Shown: piece after piece, positions 16,756 through 23,915 of the stretch
Numbering within the stretch: position 1 is the stretch's first letter
Layout of the letters: the number at the start of each line of letters is the position of its first letter
From: CAYVQU01 sp964453155
GTDB lineage: Bacteria > Chloroflexota > Anaerolineae > Anaerolineales > UBA11858
NCBI GenBank assembly: GCA_964453155.1
Contig: CAYVQU010000004.1
Location: 9,694-73,693 of the forward strand
Length of the DNA stretch: 64,000 nt
Reading direction: 5' to 3'
Made by a program: the position numbers and the translations under genes
The notes under the pieces: generated by a model
The model's input: only the letters and a program-made list of their open reading frames with translations
The model's database searches: none
What the model was told of the DNA's origin: nothing

Positions 16756-16778
16756 GTCTGCTGCCCAAAGGAAAAGCG

Positions 16779-17852
16779 ATGATAAAACTACCTGGCCTGA
16801 TCGACCCCCATGTGCACTTGCGGGAACCCGGTCAAACCCATAAAGAAGATTTTACAACTGGGACTGCCGCGGCCCTCGCGGGGGGTGTGACCACGGTTTT
16901 AGCCATGCCGAACACCAATCCGCCTCTGGTGGATGCTGCAGCCTTCGATTCAGCCCTGAATTTGGGTGAATCCAAAGCCCTGTGTGACTTCGGTTTGTAT
17001 GTGGGTGCCAACCTTGAGAATGCGGCCGAAATTCCAGCTTTAGCCCCCCAAGCCGCCGGACTAAAATTTTATCTCGACGCGACGTTTGGCCCTCTGCTTT
17101 TGGATGACACTTCTGCCTGGATGGCGCACTTTGAAAATTGGCCCGCAGACCGCCCCATCGTTGCTCATGCGGAAGATGCCAATATCCCGGCTTTAATCTT
17201 TGTTGCCAGCCTCTTTGATCGCCCCGTTCACATCTGCCACGTTGCCAAACGTGCCGAAATTGAAATGATTAGGGCTGCTAAAGAAAAAGGTCACCCGGTA
17301 ACCTGCGAAGTCGGCCCCCAGCATCTGTTCCTCTCGACTGCCGATTTCGACCGTCTCAGTCAAAATGGCAAATATCCCGGCCGCAAAGAAGTTCGCCCCC
17401 GCTTGGCAACCCCCGACGATCAGCAAGCCTTATGGGAGAATCTCGACGTCATCGATTGTTTCGCCACCGACCATGCTCCCCATCTTCTCAGCGAAAAAGA
17501 CAGCGATAACCCGCCCCCTGGTTTTCCCGGGGTCGAAACTGCCCTCCCATTATTCTTAACCGCCGTTCACGCTTCACGGCTTACACTCGAAGACATCATT
17601 CAACGCATGTATCACAATCCCCGCCGCATCTTCATTCTCCCTGAACAACCCGAAACTTGGATTGAAGTTGACCCAGAAGCCAAATACCAAATTTCAGCCA
17701 CCGAATCCCTCTCAAAATGCGGCTGGACCCCCTTTGAAGGTACCCCTGTTCAGGGACGAGTGGAACGCGTTGTACTGCGAGGTCAAACTGTCTATCAAAA
17801 TGGAAAAACCCTGGCAAAACCAGGTTATGGAACCAACGTTCGCACGTTCTAA
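16779..17852 (+). CDS. pyrC: Dihydroorotase, CAD-like
   Basis: Zinc enzyme that cyclises N-carbamoyl-aspartate to dihydroorotate, third step of pyrimidine synthesis. It has 357 aa with the start at MIKLPGLID, preceded by AAAGGAAAA. Metal motifs are DPHVHLREPG (HxH), AHAED and HICHVAK (His ligands) and the catalytic Asp in ATDHAPH. The segment AGLKFYLDATFG contains the Lys position that is carboxylated in the family. The wording of several motifs (HICHVA, VTCEV, CFATDHAPH, HFENWP) is strikingly like the dihydroorotase domain of animal CAD. It is the first gene of pyrC-pyrB-pyrFE-pyrD, behind two terminator hairpins. The last codons lie in an AACGTT repeat. Confidence 0.96.
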   Translation: MIKLPGLIDPHVHLREPGQTHKEDFTTGTAAALAGGVTTVLAMPNTNPPLVDAAAFDSALNLGESKALCDFGLYVGANLENAAEIPALAPQAAGLKFYLDATFGPLLLDDTSAWMAHFENWPADRPIVAHAEDANIPALIFVASLFDRPVHICHVAKRAEIEMIRAAKEKGHPVTCEVGPQHLFLSTADFDRLSQNGKYPGRKEVRPRLATPDDQQALWENLDVIDCFATDHAPHLLSEKDSDNPPPGFPGVETALPLFLTAVHASRLTLEDIIQRMYHNPRRIFILPEQPETWIEVDPEAKYQISATESLSKCGWTPFEGTPVQGRVERVVLRGQTVYQNGKTLAKPGYGTNVRTF

Positions 17853-17856
17853 CGTT
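17835..17856. repeat. AACGTT repeat overlapping the pyrC stop codon
   Basis: AACGTT units at 17835 and 17851 with an ACGTT between. They resemble the palindrome at 1224. The TAA stop of pyrC is made by this repeat. Confidence 0.5.
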
Positions 17857-17905
17857 TCAACATTCAACCTGCAACCTTAAACATATAAACCCAAAGGAGT
17901 AACCC

Positions 17906-18883
17906 ATGAATTTCACATCCCGCAACCCCCACCTGCCGTTTGGTGACCAGCGCACCGCCCCCTGGTATGGCCAATCCGTCATTTCCGTCAAGCAATTTAA
18001 CCGCGAAGATTTGGAGTATATCTTCTCGGTGGCCCACGAGATGCAGGTCATGGTCGAGCGGATTGGCACCTTTGATCTGCTCAAAGGAAAAATTCTCGCT
18101 AACCTGTTCTACGAACCCTCCACCCGGACCTCCTCCAGCTTCACCGCCGCGATGGAACGCCTGGGTGGGTCGGTGATCCCGATTAACGAGGTGAAGTATT
18201 CCTCGGTTTCCAAAGGCGAAAGCCTGCCCGACACCATCCGTACGCTCGAGTGCTACGCCGATGTGGTCGTGCTGCGCCACCCTGAAGTAGGGTCGTCGGC
18301 TCTGGCTGCCAAGTATGCTCGTAAACCGGTCCTGAATGCCGGTGATGGGGTGGGTGAGCACCCCACGCAGGCCCTGTTGGATGCCCTGACGATCAAAGAA
18401 GAACTCGGTCACATTGACGGCCTGACCGTTACGATGCTGGGTGATCTTAAGAATGGCCGCACCATTCATTCCCTGGCTCGGCTGCTCTCGCTCTACAAAG
18501 TCAAACTCAACTATGTGGCCCCCGAAATTTTGCGGATGCCCCCCGAGTTGATCGCCGAACTTAAAGCTCTCGGTGTCGAGCAAAAAGAGTATGACAATCT
18601 CGAAGATGCTCTCCCCGAAACCGATGTCCTCTACGTCACTCGCATTCAAAGAGAACGCTTTGAAGATTTGGCCGATTACGAACAGGTTTCTGGGGCCTAC
18701 GTCATTGATCCCGAAGTCATGAAAATCGCCAAAGACCGCATGATCGTGATGCATCCACTCCCCCGCGTCAACGAAATCAGCATGGATTTCGACGATGACC
18801 CCCGCGCCGCCTATTTCCGCCAGATGGAATACGGACTGTATGTCCGCATGGCGTTGTTGGCGATGGTGTTGGGCAAAGCTTAG
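17906..18883 (+). CDS. pyrB: Aspartate carbamoyltransferase, catalytic subunit
   Basis: Joins carbamoyl phosphate to aspartate, the committed step of pyrimidine synthesis, in the cytoplasm as a trimer. It has 325 aa. Carbamoyl-phosphate motif YEPSTRTSSSF, the HPTQALLD motif, MLGDLKNGRTIHSLA, the aspartate loop (RIQRERF) and the C-terminal HPLPRVNEI are all intact. No regulatory pyrI gene is nearby, so the unregulated or class B/C type is likely. AAAGGAG lies 7 nt before the start. pyrC lies 53 bp upstream, giving the order dihydroorotase then ATCase that is also the domain order in animal CAD. Confidence 0.97.
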   Translation: MNFTSRNPHLPFGDQRTAPWYGQSVISVKQFNREDLEYIFSVAHEMQVMVERIGTFDLLKGKILANLFYEPSTRTSSSFTAAMERLGGSVIPINEVKYSSVSKGESLPDTIRTLECYADVVVLRHPEVGSSALAAKYARKPVLNAGDGVGEHPTQALLDALTIKEELGHIDGLTVTMLGDLKNGRTIHSLARLLSLYKVKLNYVAPEILRMPPELIAELKALGVEQKEYDNLEDALPETDVLYVTRIQRERFEDLADYEQVSGAYVIDPEVMKIAKDRMIVMHPLPRVNEISMDFDDDPRAAYFRQMEYGLYVRMALLAMVLGKA

Positions 18884-18891
18884 ATTTTTCT

Positions 18892-18941
18892 GTGAAACGT
18901 GATACGTGAATTTTGAATGCTATCACGCTTCACGTATCACG
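18892..18941. repeat. CGTGATACGTGAA inverted repeat with two alternative pairings
   Basis: CGTGATACGTGAA (18898-18910) pairs perfectly with TTCACGTATCACG (18929-18941). Alternatively GTGAAACGTGATA (18892-18904) pairs with TATCACGCTTCAC (18921-18933) with one mismatch. The two hairpins exclude each other. The repeat ends just before the Shine-Dalgarno of pyrFE. Confidence 0.7.
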
Positions 18942-18952
18942 AAGGAAATTCC

Positions 18953-20380
18953 ATGACCTTTTTCTCTCGACTTGAAGCTCGAATTCGTGAAATTGACTCG
19001 CTCCTTTGCGTCGGTCTCGACCCTCATCCCGCGGACCTGACGCCGTTTACGGCTGATTCGGCCCGGACGTTTTGTCTCCGGCTGATAGAGGCTACTGCTG
19101 ACTTAGCCGCGGCCTATAAACCCAATGCCGCTTTTTTTGAAGCCCTCGGTCCGGAGGGTGTGGCGGCCTTGCAGGAAGTCATCGCCGCGATCCCGGATGA
19201 AATTCCGGTCGTTTTAGATGCCAAACGCGGCGATATTTCTTCTACGGCGAAGGCCTATGCCCAGGCGGTCTTTGAAACCTTGGGTGCCGACTGTGTCACA
19301 ATCAACCCGTATCTAGGATACGATGCAATTGAGCCGTTCATTGCCGACCCGGAAAAGGGTGTTTTCATGTTATGCAAAACATCTAACCCGAGTGCCGCGG
19401 ATTTGCAAGACCTCGCGGTAGGGGCACAATATATTGTGCCCCTACATGTCCGCGTGGCCGAATTATCCCAACAATGGAACACCAACGACAATCTTGGCCT
19501 CGTTGTCGGGGCGACGCAACCTGAATCGCTAGCCCGGGTGCGGGCCGCAGCCCCAGATGTGTGGATTTTGGCCCCAGGGATTGGCGCTCAAGGCGGCGAT
19601 ATCCAGGCTGCGCTCCAGGCTGGCCTGCGGGTTGATGGGTTGGGGGTGTTGGTGCCAGTTTCGCGCGGGATTTCGAGAGCCGATGATCCCCGGCAGGCGG
19701 CGTTGGAATTGCGAGATGCGATCAACGCGCAGCGGGCAGTGATCCGTCGCCAGTCAACAGTAATCGGTTCCGATACTGACAAACTGTTTACTGATCACAG
19801 TTCACTGGCCACTGGCCTTCTAGAGGTTGGCTGTATCAAATTTGGCAGCTTCATCCTCAAATCTGGGATTGAATCGCCGATTTATATCGACTTGCGGCGG
19901 TTAGTGGGATATCCCAAACTGCTCGCTGAAGTCGCAGCTGCATTTGAGATTATCTTGCGAAACTTAGAATTCGATCATTTGGCCGCCTTGCCCTACGCGG
20001 CCATGCCGATTACGTCCGCAATTAGTCTGCAAACCGGCTGGCCGATGATTTACCCGCGTAAAGAAGTCAAAGAATACGGCACTAAAGTTCAAATTGAAGG
20101 AATTTTCGTAGCTGGGGAACAAGCTGTTGTGATCGATGATTTGATCTCGACAGGGGGTAGTAAATTTGAAGGGATTGCAAAACTCGAATCAGGAGGGCTG
20201 AAAGTGACCGATATCGTCGTCCTCATCGATCGTAGCCCTGATGGTGGGGCCGAGTTGCAGGACCGAGGTTATAAACTTCACGCGGTGCTGACGATTGATG
20301 ATTTGTTGGATTATTACGAGCAAACTGCGACTGTCCCGATTGAAAAAATTACTGAAGTGCGAGAATTTTTGAGCAAGTAA
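18953..20380 (+). CDS. pyrFE: Bifunctional OMP decarboxylase / orotate phosphoribosyltransferase
   Basis: Performs the last two steps to UMP on one 475-aa chain. Residues ~1-270 are a type 2 (long) PyrF with LDAKRGDIS (catalytic Asp-Lys-Asp set), NPYLGYDAIEPF, LVVGATQPE and PGIGAQGGD. Residues ~285-475 are PyrE, with SPIYIDLR and the PRPP site VVIDDLISTGGSK. The order is the reverse of eukaryotic UMP synthase. GAAGGAAA precedes the start at MTFFSRL. Inside PyrF, a 28-bp perfect palindrome encodes a stretch (VGAQYIVPLH) where related enzymes usually have a short surface loop. The frame is kept and all catalytic motifs are intact, so the enzyme should be active. Confidence 0.95.
   Translation: MTFFSRLEARIREIDSLLCVGLDPHPADLTPFTADSARTFCLRLIEATADLAAAYKPNAAFFEALGPEGVAALQEVIAAIPDEIPVVLDAKRGDISSTAKAYAQAVFETLGADCVTINPYLGYDAIEPFIADPEKGVFMLCKTSNPSAADLQDLAVGAQYIVPLHVRVAELSQQWNTNDNLGLVVGATQPESLARVRAAAPDVWILAPGIGAQGGDIQAALQAGLRVDGLGVLVPVSRGISRADDPRQAALELRDAINAQRAVIRRQSTVIGSDTDKLFTDHSSLATGLLEVGCIKFGSFILKSGIESPIYIDLRRLVGYPKLLAEVAAAFEIILRNLEFDHLAALPYAAMPITSAISLQTGWPMIYPRKEVKEYGTKVQIEGIFVAGEQAVVIDDLISTGGSKFEGIAKLESGGLKVTDIVVLIDRSPDGGAELQDRGYKLHAVLTIDDLLDYYEQTATVPIEKITEVREFLSK
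19418..19445. repeat. GTAGGGGC palindrome inside the pyrF coding region
   Basis: A perfect 14-bp inverted repeat with no loop: GTAGGGGCACAATA (19418-19431) and its exact complement at 19432-19445. The outer eight bases GTAGGGGC/GCCCCTAC are shared with the intergenic palindrome at 21480-21512, which indicates a dispersed family with one copy inside a gene. Confidence 0.85.
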
Positions 20381-20385
20381 CGAGT

Positions 20386-20432
20386 GATAAGATAACTAGG
20401 GAATAGGAAACCTATTCCCTAGTTATCTTATC
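20386..20432. repeat. 22-bp perfect hairpin between pyrFE and pyrD
   Basis: Arm GATAAGATAACTAGGGAATAGG (20386-20407), loop AAA, and the exact complement at 20411-20432. There is no U-run after it. It starts 5 bp after the pyrFE stop and ends 18 bp before the pyrD start, so it would be a very stable intercistronic hairpin in a joint mRNA. Confidence 0.85.
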
Positions 20433-20450
20433 CTTATACCTTGTCACCTT

Positions 20451-21476
20451 ATGATGTATCAAACGATCTTCCGTCCGTTCCTTTTCCGTCTTGACCCCGA
20501 ACGGGTCCATGAATTTACGCTGCACGCTTTACGTTTCACGGGCTCATTTCTGCCCTTAAAGAATTTTGTTCAAAATCAGTTCACTGCGCATAGTCAAAAA
20601 AATGTAGAAGTCGAAGCTTTTGGACTAAAATTTGCTAACCCTGTAGGACTCGCCGCGGGTTATGATAAAGATGGTTTAGGCTGGCGTGGACTCACCACTT
20701 TGGGTTTTGGTCACATTGAAATTGGCACCGTAACCCCCAAACCCCAGGGGGGTAACCCCAAACCCAGGATTTTCCGTATCCCTGAAGAAAACGCGGTTAT
20801 CAATCGAATGGGATTTCCAGGTCACGGGGCAGATTTTCTCGAAAATCAACTAATTCCGGTTGCCAGTCGTCTATCATCCGGCATTTTGGGCATCAATATT
20901 GGTAAAAACAAAAATACACCCAATGAAGAAGCGGCGCGGGATTATGTCTATTTACTCGAGAAGTTTACCCCTTACGCCGATTACTTTGCCATAAATATTT
21001 CTTCCCCGAATACGGTGGGACTACGGCGGCTTCAGGCTCGCGATTATCTCGAAGATTTACTCTCGCAGTTGTCGAAAGCCTGTCACAAGTCATCAACCCC
21101 CAGACCGATTATGGTGAAACTGGCTCCCGATTTGGACGATGCCGAACTCGATGATGCTTTGGGCGCGATCCTTGATGTCGGTATGGACGGTGTTATTGCA
21201 ACCAACACAACGATCAGCCGAAAAGATTTGAAGTCACCGATCGGGCAACAGGCTGGGGGTTTAAGTGGTGCCCCGCTGACTGCAAAAAGCCGCGGAGCGG
21301 TTGCAAAAATATATCAGCGTACGAATGGGGAATTGCCAATTGTCGGCGTTGGGGGCATCATGAGCCCAGATGATGCCAACGCGATGCTGGATGCGGGGGC
21401 GACGTTGATTCAGGTCTATTCCGGGTTGATTTATGCTGGGCCAGGTTTAGTGAAAAATATCGTGGAAAATCTGTAA
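20451..21476 (+). CDS. pyrD: Dihydroorotate dehydrogenase, class 2 (quinone)
   Basis: Membrane-associated FMN enzyme that oxidises dihydroorotate to orotate and passes electrons to quinone. It has 341 aa (E. coli 336). The N-terminal helical extension (YQTIFRPFLFRLDPERVHEFTLHALR) that enters the membrane in class 2 enzymes is present. FMN and substrate motifs are NPVGLAAGYDKDG, GFGHIEIGTVTP, NRMGFPG, NISSPNT with the class 2 catalytic Ser region, and VGVGGIMSPDDA. The two ATGs at 20451 and 20454 are equivalent, and no strong Shine-Dalgarno is seen after the long hairpin. It completes the cluster; carA and carB are not in the window. Confidence 0.96.
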   Translation: MMYQTIFRPFLFRLDPERVHEFTLHALRFTGSFLPLKNFVQNQFTAHSQKNVEVEAFGLKFANPVGLAAGYDKDGLGWRGLTTLGFGHIEIGTVTPKPQGGNPKPRIFRIPEENAVINRMGFPGHGADFLENQLIPVASRLSSGILGINIGKNKNTPNEEAARDYVYLLEKFTPYADYFAINISSPNTVGLRRLQARDYLEDLLSQLSKACHKSSTPRPIMVKLAPDLDDAELDDALGAILDVGMDGVIATNTTISRKDLKSPIGQQAGGLSGAPLTAKSRGAVAKIYQRTNGELPIVGVGGIMSPDDANAMLDAGATLIQVYSGLIYAGPGLVKNIVENL

Positions 21477-21479
21477 AAA

Positions 21480-21512
21480 TTGTAGGGGCTGGTCTTAGAC
21501 CAGCCCCTACAA
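21480..21512. repeat. GTAGGGGC palindrome in the convergent pyrD/permease gap
   Basis: A 15-bp perfect stem TTGTAGGGGCTGGTC / GACCAGCCCCTACAA with loop TTA, filling nearly all of the 38-bp gap. It may work as a bidirectional terminator although no U-run follows. It shares its outer bases with the palindrome inside pyrF. Confidence 0.8.
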
Positions 21513-21514
21513 CA

Positions 21515-22000
21515 TTACCTAAATAATAACATCGCAATCACCCCAGCAAACAAAGGAATCGCCAATCCTAACCCCCACCGAACCGCCGTAAACCGCCAGC
21601 CCATAAACGGAATTTCAAACCCAATGGTTAGCAGTGCCTGGGTTGACCAGCTGGTGATGATGGTCACTGCTGGACCCAGTCCAGCACCAGCCTGATAGAG
21701 AATGGCAATCAACGGGAAAACCACATACGGCCCGCCTGGCAGCAGCATCCCAATGATTTCTCCCAGCAATAAACCACGCAATCCTGAATTTGGTCCAATC
21801 CATTCTTGAATGAGTTGGGTGGGGGAGAGGACGTTTACATAGCCCACAATGATGAACGCGATAATCATCAAGGCCGCGTTGCGTTTGGCTGTCTGCCTGG
21901 CGAGTTGGAGGCCCTTTTGTAAGCTTCCGTCACTTTTTTGGCCGGCGAAGAGCATCAAGCCGAGGGCAATAATCCACAGTACGATGGTCGCAGTTGTCAT
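21515..22000 (-). CDS. Permease half-protein, second half (COG0701-like)
   Basis: A 161-aa membrane protein with about five hydrophobic segments. The motif MLLPGGPYVVFPLIAILYQAG matches ALIPGGPYVYYPIAGALLQTG in the preceding gene, so the two are paralogous halves. The pattern (PGGP, FP/YP, GAG) resembles the permease family COG0701/DUF318, in which both halves are normally in one chain. The start codon overlaps the upstream stop (ATGA), pointing to translational coupling and a heterodimer. The transported substrate is unknown. The start at MTTATIV is chosen from this overlap. Confidence 0.75.
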   Translation of the reverse strand: MTTATIVLWIIALGLMLFAGQKSDGSLQKGLQLARQTAKRNAALMIIAFIIVGYVNVLSPTQLIQEWIGPNSGLRGLLLGEIIGMLLPGGPYVVFPLIAILYQAGAGLGPAVTIITSWSTQALLTIGFEIPFMGWRFTAVRWGLGLAIPLFAGVIAMLLFR

Positions 22001-22539
22001 CGTTGCACCGCCATTCGAATCCGTTCCAGGTAGCGGCCAAAAAGTGTTTCCGCCAGAAATCCCATCAGCGGGGGAATGATGAAGGTGATCCCATAACGAA
22101 CAAAGGTCAATTCGGGTCCTAGCAGGGCCAATTCCATGGGGATGCGGGAGATCGACCACAAATTTTTGGCGATCACAAAGGCAACCAAAACACCTAATCC
22201 GGCTCCAGTTTGGAGCAATGCTCCAGCAATAGGATAATAAACATACGGGCCTCCGGGAATCAGCGCTCCGCCTAAACAGGCCAGTGCTAGCCCTTTCCAC
22301 CCCGATTCAGAACCTAACCAGCGGGTGACCATCTCCCGACTGACCAGAGATTGGATCAACCCGGCAGTCAGAAACGCAGCGATCAACAGGGGAATGACGC
22401 TCAATAAAATCCCGCCCCCCGATTTGATCCCGGCCAGTGCGAGTGACGGGCCTCCACTTCGCCGGGCGAGGAAGCCTAGCACCAGGGCGACGATGGCTAG
22501 AAAAATAGGCGTATTGTCTCGTTTAGGTTTTGTTTTCAT
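21997..22539 (-). CDS. Permease half-protein, first half (COG0701-like)
   Basis: A 180-aa membrane protein. A short basic N-terminus (MKTKPKRDN) leads into a hydrophobic helix (IFLAIVALVLGFLA). Then come a SGGGILLSVIPLLIAAFLTAGLIQ segment, the PGGPYVYYP motif and further helices. The first gene of a two-gene unit with the following half-protein, sharing its internal motif. Family members of COG0701 include putative permeases for organoarsenicals and other compounds, but no substrate residues can be recognised here. I infer a two-subunit permease created by a gene split, or an ancestral half-size form. Confidence 0.75.
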   Translation of the reverse strand: MKTKPKRDNTPIFLAIVALVLGFLARRSGGPSLALAGIKSGGGILLSVIPLLIAAFLTAGLIQSLVSREMVTRWLGSESGWKGLALACLGGALIPGGPYVYYPIAGALLQTGAGLGVLVAFVIAKNLWSISRIPMELALLGPELTFVRYGITFIIPPLMGFLAETLFGRYLERIRMAVQR

Positions 22540-22547
22540 CGCGATTT

Positions 22548-22633
22548 GATGGAAGACCGGAGACGGATGACGGGTTATGAATTCATCCGTTTTGGCTACT
22601 GGTACTCGGTCTTCCGTCCTTGGTCCTCCGTCT
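22548..22633. repeat. GACGGAAGACC-type nested inverted repeat
   Basis: GGAAGACCGGAGACGG near 22551 is the partial complement of TCGGTCTTCCGTCCTTGGTCCTCCGTCT at 22606-22633. Inside, ACGGATGA (22563-22570) pairs with TCATCCGT (22583-22590). It fills the gap between the permease start and the DUF3048 stop. Confidence 0.65.
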
Positions 22634-22635
22634 GT

Positions 22636-23907
22636 TCATGGGATAAAAAACTGAAAATTCCAATCTGGGCTGCTAGCATTGAGAAAAGAAGTTGCTCCGA
22701 TCACCACAAACCAGGTATTGCCGGGTTTGAGTGGGAAGCGGCTGCCATCTTCATAAGACAAAAAAATAATTTCGTCATCGTTCAACCGCCCCCAATTAAC
22801 CTGATAGCCAAATCCATCTCGAAACACATATGCTTTTCCATAGCCCTCCAACGGAATTTGTAGAATTTCTGGCCGGACACTGTAATATTCATGCTTGGCC
22901 AGCAAAATAATAACATTATCGGCGGAAATAACTTCTCCCGTCAGGCGATCGACAGTATGTTCGAAAACTTCTTGGCCAGCATCGGCATCGATTACATCTT
23001 GGTGGCGGATAAATTTACCCACAATGGAATCATATTCCCAAAAATGTTGACTGCCAAATGAGTACCGGATCAACATACTGTCGGTAGTGTGACCATTTGG
23101 GGGGATAATGGGATTAAAGGCCAACCCATCTAAATTTTGACGATGATTGGCAACCCTCTTTTGCTCGAAATGCTGGTGTAGGAAAGTTGTATCAGTGACC
23201 AAATTATTCCAGGGGGCTTCGCTAAGTCGGCAGAGGGGATACGTGACTGAGGGTGGGCAAGGGATATCCGTAATCGTTGCTAAACGGTCGGTGAAATTCG
23301 AATACGCAAATCGCTCTCGAATCCGCCAATCGGCACTGCCATAGGCCAGGAAGGATTTATACATCTCAACCAAATCTTTGTCTGTAAATCGGGCGGAGCG
23401 GATCGGACCAATTTGCTCGACATCTTGACTGTAGAAGATGGGGTGAAACCGGGTTAGCCCGGCCTCATGGTAATACTCAAAAACATGATCGGCGAAGGAT
23501 AACCCCCAGGTTGGGCGTGAACTGCGGGGATAATGAGCGACTTTTACCGAGATCGGTCGGCGGTTGAGATTAGCGGGCTCTAACACGAGCAAACCGGTCA
23601 GTGGATTGACATTGACCGGGAAGTTGACCGGTCCGTAGCCTTCGGGAGGATAATCGGCCAAAAAATCAGAAGTTGGAGTAGCGGAGGGGGTTCGAGTTTC
23701 TGTTGGTGTGAGGGTTTTTGTGGGTGTTGCAGTCGGTGTTAAAGTCGAGGTCAGCATTGAAGTTGGGGTTACTGCCCCAATTTTTGTGGGAGTCAACGTG
23801 GGAGCCGGGATTACTTTAATTTTTGGCTGACAAGCCCCAAGAAATCCAGTAATGCCCAAGAAGAGGCTAACAGATAAAAAATTTAGAAATCGATTACGGG
23901 CAAACAT
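22636..23907 (-). CDS. DUF3048 lipoprotein, copy 2
   Basis: Exported lipoprotein of 423 aa. The signal peptide ends in a lipobox-like GFLGACQ, followed by a Thr/Pro-rich linker (TPTATPTKTLTPTETRTP). The body has DUF3048 features: NPLTGL, RRPISVKV, a SFADHVFEYYHEAGLTRF segment, GPIRSARFTD, and a C-terminal part with a PLKPGNTWFVVI ending. The function of DUF3048 is not established. It lies 8 bp after the first DUF3048 gene in the same unit; the two proteins are clear paralogues (matching NPLTGL, ADHV-E, GPIRS-R and FPL-PG blocks). Confidence 0.85.
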   Translation of the reverse strand: MFARNRFLNFLSVSLFLGITGFLGACQPKIKVIPAPTLTPTKIGAVTPTSMLTSTLTPTATPTKTLTPTETRTPSATPTSDFLADYPPEGYGPVNFPVNVNPLTGLLVLEPANLNRRPISVKVAHYPRSSRPTWGLSFADHVFEYYHEAGLTRFHPIFYSQDVEQIGPIRSARFTDKDLVEMYKSFLAYGSADWRIRERFAYSNFTDRLATITDIPCPPSVTYPLCRLSEAPWNNLVTDTTFLHQHFEQKRVANHRQNLDGLAFNPIIPPNGHTTDSMLIRYSFGSQHFWEYDSIVGKFIRHQDVIDADAGQEVFEHTVDRLTGEVISADNVIILLAKHEYYSVRPEILQIPLEGYGKAYVFRDGFGYQVNWGRLNDDEIIFLSYEDGSRFPLKPGNTWFVVIGATSFLNASSPDWNFQFFIP

Positions 23908-23915
23908 CTCGCAGA

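Noticed and set aside
17864..18754. A 296-codon open frame opposite pyrB
   Set aside because: Antisense of pyrB; protein composition (Gly, His, Phe) is typical of a shadow frame.
20515..20545. A CGTTTCACG-like repeat inside pyrD, similar to the repeat at 18892
   Set aside because: The encoded residues (LHALRFTG) align with the normal PyrD N-terminus without length change, so chance similarity is more likely than insertion.
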